The position numbers and the translations under genes are program-made. 48,114 nucleotides of DNA from Streptomyces acidicola. GTDB lineage: Bacteria; Actinomycetota; Actinomycetes; Streptomycetales; Streptomycetaceae. Each line of letters starts with the position of its first letter. The stretch's first letter is position 1. This document shows positions 1 through 8,902 of this stretch, piece by piece. Where the stretch lies: NCBI RefSeq assembly GCF_009377235.1, contig NZ_VMNX01000044.1, forward strand, positions 1 through 48,114. Reading direction: 5' to 3'. The notes below the pieces were generated by a model. It did not search any database. It had not been told where the DNA came from and was given only the letters and a program-made list of their open reading frames with translations.

Positions 1-121
1 GGCAGGGGCAGGGGGTTTCGGGCGGTACATGCATGCGCATCTACCGCCCGTGCTCATCAACTGCCCCGGCCCGCACCACATTCCGTCGGCTCGCCCTCCC
101 GCGCTGTGACCCCGGACACGC
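1..121. other. Window edge, no gene seen
   Basis: Short non-coding stretch downstream of groEL. Reading frames crossing it are antisense shadows of groEL. Nothing else is recognisable before the terminator. Confidence 0.5.
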
Positions 122-160
122 CCGAGGGCGGCACCCCTGGAGTAGGGGTGCCGCCCTCGG
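122..160 (-). terminator. Rho-independent-type hairpin after groEL
   Basis: A perfect 17-bp inverted repeat (122-138 with 144-160) encloses a 5-nt loop about 30 bp past the groEL stop. There is no clear U tract, as is usual in Streptomyces. The stem is very GC-rich and reads in either direction. Confidence 0.85.
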
Positions 161-191
161 TACCTCGGACGGGCCGATCCGGAGAACCGGA

Positions 192-1919
<1,728 letters not shown>

Positions 1920-1978
1920 TCACCTGCCTGTGGGTCCCTGCCCCACGCGGCCGGCGGGCCTCACCGACCCGGTCCTCG

Positions 1979-2005
1979 TTGTCACTCTCACCTTCAGAGT
2001 GCTAA
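1979..2005. promoter_or_regulatory. CIRCE operator 1 (HrcA) near the groEL start site
   Basis: Left arm TTGTCACTC (7/9 to the CIRCE arm TTAGCACTC), a 9-nt spacer, then a perfect right arm GAGTGCTAA. HrcA binds such elements. It lies just downstream of the predicted transcription start of groEL. Confidence 0.88.
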
Positions 2006-2012
2006 CGCCCAA

Positions 2013-2041
2013 TGATTAGCACTCGACCCCTGCGAGTGCAA
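2013..2041 (-). promoter_or_regulatory. Predicted groEL promoter
   Basis: On the minus strand, TTGCAC (2041-2036) and TAATCA (2018-2013) are 17 bp apart, a plausible vegetative -35/-10 pair. The start site would fall near 2006. Both boxes overlap CIRCE operator 2, so bound HrcA would block RNA polymerase. Confidence 0.6.
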
Positions 2042-2042
2042 G
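2016..2042. promoter_or_regulatory. CIRCE operator 2 overlapping the groEL promoter
   Basis: A perfect left arm TTAGCACTC (2016-2024), a 9-nt spacer, then GAGTGCAAG (7/9). Its centre is 37 bp from the centre of operator 1. The two operators are complementary in quality: one has a perfect right arm, the other a perfect left arm. Confidence 0.85.
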
Positions 2043-2101
2043 CGCCTGGGGATGATCCGCAGGTGAACGCGCCCGTGCGCCCCCGCCCGGATACAGGACG
2101 C

Positions 2102-2130
2102 GGTCAGGGTCCCGGTCCAGCACCCTGACC
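2102..2130. terminator. Small hairpin between groEL and the cold-shock gene
   Basis: A 9-bp inverted repeat (2102-2110 with 2122-2130) with an 11-nt loop lies beyond the main cold-shock terminator. It may be a second terminator protecting the groEL promoter. Confidence 0.35.
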
Positions 2131-2145
2131 TGAACCTGGACAGAA

Positions 2146-2195
2146 CGAAGGGCTCGTACCCCGCGGGACAACTACCCGTGGGGCACGAGCCCTTC
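2146..2195 (-). terminator. Hairpin terminator of the cold-shock gene
   Basis: A long inverted repeat of about 22 nt per arm, with one bulge and a 7-nt loop, begins about 45 bp past the cold-shock stop. It separates that gene from groEL. Confidence 0.8.
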
Positions 2196-2240
2196 GAAAG
2201 TGAAACGAAGTGCGTCGCTGCTGTTCAGTCGGCGCGTGCT

Positions 2241-2444
2241 TCAGCCGGCCAGACGGACCATGTCCGCCTGCGGCCCCTTCTGACCCTGCGAGATCTCGAA
2301 CTCGACCCGCTGGCCCTCCTCCAGGGTGCGGTAGCCGTCCATCTGAATCGCGCTGTAGTGGACGAATACATCCGCACCACCGTCGACCGCGATGAAGCCG
2401 TACCCCTTCTCCGCGTTGAACCACTTGACGGTGCCCTGAGCCAT
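2241..2444 (-). CDS. Cold-shock protein, CspA family
   Basis: A 67-residue single-domain cold-shock protein starting [18 protein letters not shown]. It carries RNP1 (KGYGFI) and RNP2 (VFVHYS), the surfaces that bind single-stranded RNA or DNA. The family acts as RNA chaperones or as growth-associated nucleic-acid binders. The start at 2444 is preceded by GGGGAG at good spacing. The ten residues upstream in the same frame lack family similarity and were excluded. Strong terminators on both sides make it a single-gene unit. Whether it is cold-inducible cannot be told from sequence. Confidence 0.95.
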   Translation of the reverse strand: MAQGTVKWFNAEKGYGFIAVDGGADVFVHYSAIQMDGYRTLEEGQRVEFEISQGQKGPQADMVRLAG

Positions 2445-2818
2445 GCCTAACTCCCCTATTACTGGCCCTTGCACAGATCCACACTTCGCGGATCCGGGTC
2501 AGACCTCACCCCCCAACGGTTGGGGGCGTGCGCCGGAACGCGTCGACCGCGGCTGAATGTATCTGTCCAACTGCCGTCTGCAACAGGTCAATCGGACGAG
2601 AAATCTGGACAGGCCCGGTCGGGAATGTACGGAGAATTCACCTGACTTCAGGGCAAGTCGGGCTCCACAAAAGGAACATAAGGCGCGAATATCTCGCCGA
2701 CCCTCGCCCACTTTGGCTACTTCATATCGGGCGCGCGGCAAGAACCCATATGCGCGCGGCGTGAAACCGGAGCCTGAAGCGAACCGCGTTCCCCAACTGT
2801 ACCGTGCTCAACCATAGA
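2445..2818. promoter_or_regulatory. Intergenic region with cold-shock gene promoter and leader
   Basis: This stretch, notably richer in A/T than its surroundings, holds no convincing gene. An 80-codon minus-strand frame (2499-2741) lacks family features and a good ribosome site. A short CCCCCAAC/GTTGGGGG-type dyad at 2509-2526 could structure the leader. The cold-shock promoter must lie here, but I cannot place it with confidence. Confidence 0.4.
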
Positions 2819-2857
2819 GAATGGCCCCCTCCGCTTCTCTCACGGAGGGGGCCATTC
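2819..2857 (-). terminator. Hairpin terminator of the metM-metO operon
   Basis: A perfect 15-bp stem (2819-2833 with 2843-2857) with a 9-nt loop starts about 50 bp past the sulfur-carrier stop. Confidence 0.85.
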
Positions 2858-2905
2858 GATGAACTCTCGGTAACCGAAGTTACCGAAGGTAATTATGGGT
2901 GCCGC

Positions 2906-3181
2906 TCAGCCTCCGGCGACGGCCGGAATGATGGACACGCCCGCCCCCTCCGGGGTCGCCGTCTCCAGCCCCTGCTCGAAGCGGACGTCGTCGTCGTTCA
3001 CGTACACGTTCACGAACCGGCGCAGCTTGCCCTGGTCGTCCAGGACCCGGGCCGCGATGCCGGTGTGGTTCTTCTCCAGGTCGGCGATGACCTCGCCGAG
3101 GTTCGCACCCTCGGCACTGACCTCGGCCTGACCGCCGGTGTAGGTACGCAGGATGGTGGGGATGCGGACGGTGACGCTCAT
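2906..3181 (-). CDS. metO: MoaD/ThiS-family sulfur-carrier protein, probable MetO
   Basis: A 91-residue beta-grasp protein, starting MSVTVRIPTILRTY and ending ...IIPAVAGG. The exposed C-terminal Gly-Gly is the site that E1-like enzymes adenylate and convert to a thiocarboxylate in MoaD, ThiS and CysO. GGAGG precedes the start by 7 nt. It lies 123 bp downstream of the threonine-synthase homologue on the same strand, behind the SAM riboswitch. That context points to sulfur delivery for homocysteine synthesis, as I recall for the Streptomyces MetM/MetO pair. Alternatives are a CysO-like carrier for cysteine or a molybdopterin MoaD, but no cysM, mec or moaE is nearby. Confidence 0.85.
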   Translation of the reverse strand: MSVTVRIPTILRTYTGGQAEVSAEGANLGEVIADLEKNHTGIAARVLDDQGKLRRFVNVYVNDDDVRFEQGLETATPEGAGVSIIPAVAGG

Positions 3182-3304
3182 GGGTTGACCTCCGGTCAGG
3201 GGTGCGGGGGCGCCCCGAGGGGGCACGGGACTGTGTCAATATGCGGCTCCGCCGCGCGAGCACGACCAGCCCTCACCGGCCCGCAGACGAATGACGAGCC
3301 GGAC

Positions 3305-4606
3305 CTACACGAGGCCGGCCTCGCGGAACGAGTCGAGGCTGGGACGAATCGTCGCCGTCAGTCCCGTACCCGCCACCGCGTCCAGCGTCTTGAGGCCGTC
3401 GCCGGTGTTGAGGACGACCGTGGTCAGGGTCGGGTCCAGCGCACCGTTCTCGATCAGCTTGCGCGTGACACCCACGGTCACGCCACCCGCCGTCTCGGCG
3501 AAGATGCCCTCCGTGCGCGCCAGCAGCTTGATCGCTTCCACGATCTGCTCGTCGGTCACGTCCTCCACGGCACCGCCCGTCCGCCGGGCGATGTCGAGGA
3601 CGTAGGGGCCGTCCGCGGGGTTGCCGATGGCGAGCGACTTGGCGATGGTGTCCGGCTTCTGCGGCCGGACGACGTCGTGGCCGGCCTTGTAGGCGACGGA
3701 CACCGGCGAGCATCCCTCGGCCTGCGCACCGAAGATCTTGTACGGCTTGTCCTCGACGAGCCCGAGCTTGATCAGCTCCTGCAGACCCTTGTCGATCTTC
3801 GTGAGCTGGGAGCCGGAGGCGATCGGGACGACGATCTGGTCGGGGAGCTTCCACCCCAGCTGCTCGCAGATCTCGTACGCCAGCGTCTTCGAGCCCTCCG
3901 CGTAGTACGGCCGCAGGTTGACGTTGACGAAGCCCCAGCCCTCGCCGGCCGGGTCGCCGATGAGCTCGGAGCAGAAGCGGTTGACGTCGTCGTAGTTGCC
4001 CTCGATGCCGACGAGTTCACCACCGTAGACGGCGGCCATGACGACCTTGCCCTGCTCCAGGTCGTGCGGGATGAAGACGCAGGAGCGGAAGCCGGCGCGG
4101 GCGGCGGCGGCCCCCACGGCACCGGCGAGGTTGCCGGTCGAGGAGCAGGAGAGGGTGGTGAAGCCGAATGCCCGCGCGGCTTCCAGGGCCTGGGCGACGA
4201 CCCGGTCCTTGAAGGAGTGCGTCGGGTTGCCGGAGTCGTCCTTCACGTACAGACCGCCGGTGACGCCCAGCTCCCGGGCCAGGTTGTCGGCCTTGACGAG
4301 GGCGGTCCAGCCGGGGTTGAGGTTCGGCTTGCCGGCCACGTCGGCCGGGACGGGCAGCAGGGGCGCGTAGCGCCAGATGTTCGCCGGGCCGGACTCGATC
4401 AGCTTGCGCAGCTCTTCGGTCTCGTACGCGGAGAAGTCGTATGCGATCTCCAGCGGGCCGAAACACTCCTGGCAGGCGAAGAGCGGGCCGAGCGGCACCC
4501 GGTGGCCGCACTCGCGACAGGACAGAGCGGCGGCGGGGCCGAGGTCGACGGTGGTGGCGTTCGTGGTGCCGGGGTTCGTCGTGTTTCCAGCAGTCTGCAC
4601 AGCCAT
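3305..4606 (-). CDS. metM: Threonine synthase (ThrC) family enzyme, probable homocysteine synthase MetM
   Basis: A 433-residue fold-type II PLP enzyme. The PLP lysine lies in PTHSFKDRVV, and a phosphate-binding loop SCSSTGNLAGA follows. Two CxxC pairs near residues 30-48 (SCREC, ACQEC) form a rubredoxin-like knuckle. By homology alone it would be threonine synthase (O-phosphohomoserine to threonine). Its leader is a SAM-I riboswitch and its only operon partner is a Gly-Gly sulfur carrier, which fit methionine control instead. From memory, Streptomyces MetM is such a ThrC homologue, turning O-phosphohomoserine into homocysteine with thiocarboxylated MetO. No hom or thrB neighbour is present, unlike a typical thr operon. 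True ThrC activity cannot be excluded. Confidence 0.88.
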   Translation of the reverse strand: MAVQTAGNTTNPGTTNATTVDLGPAAALSCRECGHRVPLGPLFACQECFGPLEIAYDFSAYETEELRKLIESGPANIWRYAPLLPVPADVAGKPNLNPGWTALVKADNLARELGVTGGLYVKDDSGNPTHSFKDRVVAQALEAARAFGFTTLSCSSTGNLAGAVGAAAARAGFRSCVFIPHDLEQGKVVMAAVYGGELVGIEGNYDDVNRFCSELIGDPAGEGWGFVNVNLRPYYAEGSKTLAYEICEQLGWKLPDQIVVPIASGSQLTKIDKGLQELIKLGLVEDKPYKIFGAQAEGCSPVSVAYKAGHDVVRPQKPDTIAKSLAIGNPADGPYVLDIARRTGGAVEDVTDEQIVEAIKLLARTEGIFAETAGGVTVGVTRKLIENGALDPTLTTVVLNTGDGLKTLDAVAGTGLTATIRPSLDSFREAGLV

Positions 4607-4624
4607 GTGAGGCGAGGCCCTTTC

Positions 4625-4806
4625 TCCTCATCTTCCTCACGACGCATCTCGCCGTGAGACGGATTTGGCACCTTCCCTAGCCGCGAGCCTCGCGAAGCCG
4701 ATCTACGGTGATCTGTGAACGATCGACGCTGATCGGGTACGAGAACCGGCTGGAGGGTTGCCGGGGCTTCATCGGGCCGTGTCCCTCTGCCCCTCTGGAT
4801 GAGCGG
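4625..4806 (-). ncRNA. SAM-I (S-box) riboswitch upstream of metM
   Basis: Read on the minus strand, the element opens with the P1 arm CTCATCC. It continues with AGAGGGGCAGAGGGA, then GGCCCGATGAAGCC and CCGGCAACC, and later AAGGTGCCAAATCC. The closing P1 arm is GATGAG (4632-4627). These are the invariant S-box core segments in the right order. P1 pairs 4798-4803 with 4627-4632. The P3 arm is long, with CCGATC pairing GATCGG, so the aptamer is about 180 nt. The metM ATG is 20 nt beyond P1 and a GGAG abuts the P1 3' arm. I see no U-rich terminator, so translational control is plausible but not proven. Confidence 0.95.
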
Positions 4807-5019
4807 TATGCGGTTGTGTATGCCGTTGTTGATCATTGAAACGCAAAGGTGACCCCGCAATGCGATGGTCATCCGCGTTGTTCAAGACTGTAACCGAAGG
4901 CCAGGACAGTTGAGATAGACGTCCGAACCGCGAGATGGATCACACATCAGCTCGTGTGATCGATCCGCGTGATCGAGAAGACCGATCCGCAGTGATCGAA
5001 AAGTGAGGAGCCGCAGACC
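4807..5019. promoter_or_regulatory. Divergent promoter region of metM-metO and gpgS, with repeats
   Basis: The region holds the metM promoter (minus) and the gpgS promoter (plus). An inverted repeat GATCACAC (4938-4945) / GTGTGATC (4954-4961) is followed by two direct repeats. These are GATCCGCGTGATCGA (from 4962) and GATCCGCAGTGATCGA (from 4984), 22 bp apart. The dyad and repeats are likely protein-binding sites for gpgS control. I do not recognise the regulator. Confidence 0.5.
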
Positions 5020-5964
5020 GTGCTGAACGAAGTCGAGCGCTGGCTGAGCACACGCTCCTGGTCCGTGACCGATCGCCCGCTCCACCGCATCCTGGCCGCC
5101 AAACGTTCCTCGGGCCAGTCGGTCAGTGTCGTACTGCCCGCGCTCAACGAGGAGGAGACGGTCGGCGAGATCGTCGCCGCGATCCGTCGTGACCTGATGC
5201 AGCAGGTCCCGCTCGTCGACGAGATCGTCGTCGTCGACTCGGGATCGACGGACCGTACGTCGGAGGTGGCCGCCGCCGCGGGCGCGACGGTGGTGCACCG
5301 GGACGAGATCCTCCCCCGCATCCCGGCCGTGCCCGGCAAGGGCGAGGTGCTGTGGCGTTCCCTGCTCGTGACCAGCGGGGACATCGTCTGCTTCATCGAC
5401 GCGGACCTGAAGGAGTTCTCGTCGGACTTCGTCTCCGGAATCGTGGGACCGCTGCTCACCGACCCGGGCGTCGACCTGGTCAAAGCGATGTACGACCGCC
5501 CGCTGGGCTCCGCGGCCGGCCAGGGCGGCCGGGTCACGGAACTCATGGCCCGCCCCCTGCTGAACATGCACTGGCCGCAGCTCGCGGGCTTCGTGCAGCC
5601 CCTGGGCGGCGAGTACGCGGCCCGCCGCTCGCTCCTGGAACAGCTGCCCTTCCCGGTCGGATACGGGGTGGAGCTGGGCATGCTGGTCGACGCCCTGCAC
5701 TTGGTGGGCCTGGATGCCCTCGCCCAGGTCGACGTCGGCGTCCGCAAGCACCGCCACCAGGACGGCCAGGCCCTCGGCCGGATGTCCGCCGCGATCTACC
5801 GCACGGCCCAGCTCCGCCTGGCGCGGGGCCATATGATTCGCCCCTCCCTGACCCAGTTCGAGCGGGGCGAGGAGGGCTTCGAGCCGCGCACGTACTCGGT
5901 GGACACCGAGGAACGGCCTCCGATGGCGGAGATCGAGGAGTACGTGGAACGCAAGGCGGCGTGA
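5020..5964 (+). CDS. gpgS: Glucosyl-3-phosphoglycerate synthase
   Basis: A 314-residue GT-A, family-2/81-like retaining glycosyltransferase. It has the nucleotide-sugar motifs VVLPALNEEE (38-46), VVDSGSTDRT and the metal-binding DAD at 127-129 (CFIDADL). GpgS enzymes transfer glucose from a nucleotide-glucose to 3-phosphoglycerate, the first step towards glucosylglycerate and, in mycobacteria, methylglucose lipopolysaccharide. The start is GTG at 5020 with GAGGAG about 9 nt upstream. It lies 91 bp ahead of otsA on the same strand, so two compatible-solute or glucose-conjugate enzymes sit together. No gpgP-like phosphatase is nearby. Confidence 0.9.
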   Translation: MLNEVERWLSTRSWSVTDRPLHRILAAKRSSGQSVSVVLPALNEEETVGEIVAAIRRDLMQQVPLVDEIVVVDSGSTDRTSEVAAAAGATVVHRDEILPRIPAVPGKGEVLWRSLLVTSGDIVCFIDADLKEFSSDFVSGIVGPLLTDPGVDLVKAMYDRPLGSAAGQGGRVTELMARPLLNMHWPQLAGFVQPLGGEYAARRSLLEQLPFPVGYGVELGMLVDALHLVGLDALAQVDVGVRKHRHQDGQALGRMSAAIYRTAQLRLARGHMIRPSLTQFERGEEGFEPRTYSVDTEERPPMAEIEEYVERKAA

Positions 5965-6055
5965 GCGGAGCTCGAGGGCTGCTGCGGTGGCCGGTGTTGG
6001 CCACCCAGCGGAACCGTACGTTTGAGCGGATGCGACAAGGGCTAGGTTGACGAGC

Positions 6056-7468
6056 ATGGCTTCCGCTTCCGCCGACGGCGCCCGCGTCCTCGTCGCGTCC
6101 AACCGCGGCCCTGTCTCGTACGCCCTGGACGAGAGCGGCGAACTCACGGCCCGGCGCGGCGGAGGCGGTCTGGTCTCGGGGCTGTCGGCGATCGGGCCGG
6201 AGGCCGGCGCGGTATGGGTGTGCTCCGCGCTGAGCGACGGTGACCGCGAGGCCGTACGGCGGGGTGTGGGAGAGCCCGGCGTCCGGATGCTCGACATCGA
6301 CGCCGCGACGCACGCGGACGCGTACAACGGCATCGCGAACTCGGTGCTGTGGTTCGTGCACCACATGCTGTACCAGACGCCCCTGGAGCCGGTCTTCGAC
6401 GCGGAGTTCCGGCGGCAGTGGGCGTCGTACGAGGCGTACAACCGGGCGTTCGCCGAGGCGCTGGCCGAGGAGGCGGCGCAGGGCGCGGCCGTGCTGATCC
6501 AGGACTACCACCTGGTCCTGGTCCCGCGGATGCTCCGCGAACTCCGCCCCGACCTGCGGATCGGCCACTTCTCGCACACGCCGTGGGCACCGCCGGAGTA
6601 CTTCCGGATGCTGCCGGACGACATCGCGGCGAAGGTGCTGAGCGGCATCCTCGGCGCGGACCGGGCGGCGTTCCTGACGCAGCGCTGGGCGGACGCCTTC
6701 ACGGACTGCTGTCACGCGGTGCTGGGCCCCGGCATCCCGTCGGGGACACGGATCGGGGTGCACGGCCTCGGAGCCGACGCGGACTTCCTCCGCCGGCGGG
6801 CGCACGAGGCCGACGTGGACGAGCGGATGGGCGCGCTGCGGGAGCAGATCGGTACGGCGCCGGACGGGAGCCCGCGGCGGTCGATCGTGCGCGTGGACCG
6901 CACCGAGCTGTCCAAGAACATCGTGCGGGGGCTGCTGGCGTACGGGCAGCTGCTGGAGGACCGGCCGTCGTGGCGGGAGCGGGTCGTCCACGTGGCGCTG
7001 GCATACCCGTCCCGGCAGGACCTCAAGGTGTACCGGGACTACATGGACGAGGTGCGGCGGGTCGCGTCCGCGATCAACTCCCGTTACGGCACGGCGGACT
7101 GGACGCCGGTCGTGCTGCATCTGAAGGACGACTTCGCGCGCTCGCTGGCCGCGTACCGGCTGGGGGACGTGGCCCTGGTGAATCCCATCCGGGACGGTAT
7201 GAACCTGGTCGCCAAGGAGGTGCCGGTCGTCTCCGACGAGGGGTGCGTGCTGGTGCTGTCCCGGGAGGCCGGGGCGTACGAGGAGCTGGGTGACGACGCG
7301 GTGGTGGTGAATCCGTACGACATCGGGGGTACGGCGCGGGCTCTTCACGAAGCGCTGTCGATGTCGCCGGGTGAGCGTGCCGAACGCACGAAGCGGCTCG
7401 CGGCGGGGGCGACGGCGTTGCCGCCGACGCAGTGGTTCCTGGCGCAGCTGCGCGCGCTGGACGCCTAG
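6056..7468 (+). CDS. otsA: Trehalose-6-phosphate synthase
   Basis: A 470-residue GT20 enzyme that joins UDP- or GDP-glucose and glucose-6-phosphate. Motifs seen are [10 protein letters not shown], the glycine loop [40 protein letters not shown] and the donor-site [11 protein letters not shown] chose the ATG at 6056. A TTG nine bases upstream is also in frame, but a -10-like TAGGTT (6043-6048) lies 7 nt before the ATG. This suggests a leaderless transcript starting at the ATG. The partner phosphatase otsB follows convergently, so the two are not co-transcribed. Confidence 0.95.
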   Translation: MASASADGARVLVASNRGPVSYALDESGELTARRGGGGLVSGLSAIGPEAGAVWVCSALSDGDREAVRRGVGEPGVRMLDIDAATHADAYNGIANSVLWFVHHMLYQTPLEPVFDAEFRRQWASYEAYNRAFAEALAEEAAQGAAVLIQDYHLVLVPRMLRELRPDLRIGHFSHTPWAPPEYFRMLPDDIAAKVLSGILGADRAAFLTQRWADAFTDCCHAVLGPGIPSGTRIGVHGLGADADFLRRRAHEADVDERMGALREQIGTAPDGSPRRSIVRVDRTELSKNIVRGLLAYGQLLEDRPSWRERVVHVALAYPSRQDLKVYRDYMDEVRRVASAINSRYGTADWTPVVLHLKDDFARSLAAYRLGDVALVNPIRDGMNLVAKEVPVVSDEGCVLVLSREAGAYEELGDDAVVVNPYDIGGTARALHEALSMSPGERAERTKRLAAGATALPPTQWFLAQLRALDA

Positions 7469-7507
7469 CTTTCCTTCGCCCCCGCCGCCCCTACCCGTCC
7501 CATCCCT

Positions 7508-7582
7508 TACCTGGGGGCTGCCGCCCCCGGACCCCCGCTGTCGGCCTGGACGGCCTCGTCCTCAAACGCCGGACGGGCTGCA
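7508..7582. repeat. Streptomyces intergenic repeat and possible two-way terminator
   Basis: Between convergent otsA and otsB lies a GGGGGC-tgcc-GCCCCC hairpin (7513-7528). It is followed by CCTCAAACGCCGGACGGGCTG, written here as CCTCAAACGCC (7560-7570) plus GGACGGGCTG (7571-7580). I recognise this composite as a repeat scattered through Streptomyces genomes. A second copy of its end part, with 19 of 21 matches, is at 23886-23906, also between convergent genes. Confidence 0.65.
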
Positions 7583-7588
7583 AAGGTC

Positions 7589-8557
7589 TCAGGCCGTCGG
7601 TGAGTCCATCGCCGCTGCCATTCCCCCCAGTAGCCGTACGACACCCGCCGGGCCGTCCACCACCAGATCCGCCCGCTTCGCCAACGCGGTGACCTCGTTG
7701 CTGCCGCTGCACACCAGAAGTCCGGGCACCCCCTCGGCACGGAGGTCCTCGACGGCGGTGAAGGCCGGCAAGTCGCCGAGGTCGTCGCCGGCGTACAGCA
7801 CCGCTTCGGCGCCGACCTCCCGTACGTACTCCCGCAACGCCACCCCCTTGTCCATACCCGGCGGCCGGATCTCCAGGACCATACGGCCGGGCTCGACCAC
7901 GAGACCGTGCCGCGTGGCGAGTTCGGAGAGCGGCTCGCGCAGGGCCTCGAAGGCCGCCTGGGGGTCGGCGGCCCGACGGGTGTGGACCGCGACCGCGCGG
8001 CCCTTCTCCTCGATCCACGTGCCCTCCTGGGCCCCGGCCCGTTCGAGGACACCGGGAAGTTCGGCTCGCACGGCGGCGACGCCGGGGTGGGGCGGTGGCG
8101 CCGTGACGGTGCCGGTGACCGCGTCCCACCGTTCCACCCCGTAGTGACCGAGGACGACCAGGTGCTCCAGGCCGGCCACGCCCGCGAAGCCCCCGTGGTG
8201 GACCGCCACACCGGCCGGGCGGCCCGTGATCACGGCCACGGAGGCGACCTTCGGGGCGAGGGCCGCGAGCGCGGGGACCGCCTCGGGGTGGGCGCGGGAC
8301 TGTTCCGGGTCGGGCACGATCGGCGCGAGCGTCCCGTCGAAGTCCAGCCCGACCACCACGCGGCCGGGACGGGCGAGGATCGCGTCGAGTGCGTCACGCC
8401 CGGCCGCGGTCACGGGCGCGGGCAGTGCGTCGGAGAAGCCCGACGAGTTTTTCGGGGCCGCAGAGGCCGCAGAGGCCGCAGAGGCCGTGGAGGCGCTGGG
8501 ATCACTGGAGGCGTTGAGGTCGTCGTTGGGGTCCGTCGGTTCCGAGTGGGTGCCCAT
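7589..8557 (-). CDS. otsB: Trehalose-6-phosphate phosphatase
   Basis: A 322-residue HAD-superfamily phosphatase with motif I LDFDGTL (71-77, nucleophile Asp and acid Asp), a motif II-like VITGRP, and the late acidic GDDLGDLPAF that binds Mg. It hydrolyses trehalose-6-phosphate to trehalose, completing the OtsA-OtsB route. The first 50 residues are a low-complexity Ser/Ala tail that includes three SAA-type repeats encoded by a 9-bp tandem repeat (about 8456-8487). That tail is not part of the HAD fold, so the true start may be slightly downstream. Confidence 0.93.
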   Translation of the reverse strand: MGTHSEPTDPNDDLNASSDPSASTASAASAASAAPKNSSGFSDALPAPVTAAGRDALDAILARPGRVVVGLDFDGTLAPIVPDPEQSRAHPEAVPALAALAPKVASVAVITGRPAGVAVHHGGFAGVAGLEHLVVLGHYGVERWDAVTGTVTAPPPHPGVAAVRAELPGVLERAGAQEGTWIEEKGRAVAVHTRRAADPQAAFEALREPLSELATRHGLVVEPGRMVLEIRPPGMDKGVALREYVREVGAEAVLYAGDDLGDLPAFTAVEDLRAEGVPGLLVCSGSNEVTALAKRADLVVDGPAGVVRLLGGMAAAMDSPTA

Positions 8558-8619
8558 ACGGTGACCCTATCCAGGCACCGTCCAGCAGATGCCACCCTCC
8601 GGGCCTCGCCCTCCAGACC

Positions 8620-8847
8620 TCACCTCTCCTTCCGCCGCGCTTCCCGCACCCTCCGCAGCCGGTTCACCGTCACCGGGTCGTGCTCCAGGGCTCGCCGGTC
8701 GTCGAGCAGCGCGTTGAGCAGCTGGAAGTAGCGCACCGGCGCCAGTCCCAGCTGCTCCCGTATGGCCCGCTCCTTCGCCCCGGGCCCCGCGAAGCCGCGG
8801 CGCTCCAGGGCGAGGATGGCCAGTTCGCGCGGGCTCAGCTCGTCCAT
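8620..8847 (-). CDS. DUF3263 small helical protein
   Basis: A 75-residue basic protein starting MDELSPRELAILALERRGF. It has the LSPRE-ILALE opening and the C-terminal RRALEHDPVTVNRLRRVRE typical of the DUF3263 family. The helical pattern resembles a winged or sigma-like helix-turn-helix, so nucleic-acid binding is possible, but function is unknown. The ATG at 8847 was preferred over an in-frame upstream Met. A TACGGT -10-like box lies 7 nt before it, consistent with a leaderless start. It may be followed into otsB on the same strand, 62 bp away. Confidence 0.82.
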   Translation of the reverse strand: MDELSPRELAILALERRGFAGPGAKERAIREQLGLAPVRYFQLLNALLDDRRALEHDPVTVNRLRRVREARRKER

Positions 8848-8902
8848 GACCAGAACCGTAGCCCTCGCCACTGACACCGCTGAGACCACTCACACGTGCC
8901 AC

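Noticed and set aside
1997..2024. GAGTGCTAA followed by TTAGCACTC read as one reversed CIRCE element
   Set aside because: The arm order is wrong for CIRCE. Each arm instead belongs to a separate element with the correct 9-nt spacing.
2499..2741. 80-codon minus-strand frame in the A/T-richer intergenic region
   Set aside because: No family resemblance, no good ribosome site and no third-position GC bias.
2804..4657. 617-codon plus-strand frame opposite metM-metO
   Set aside because: Antisense shadow of two well-supported genes and the riboswitch.
4625..4806. Cobalamin riboswitch
   Set aside because: GGTGCCAAATCC looked B12-like at first, but the GGCCCGATGAAGCC and GGCAACC segments identify SAM-I and there is no B12 box.
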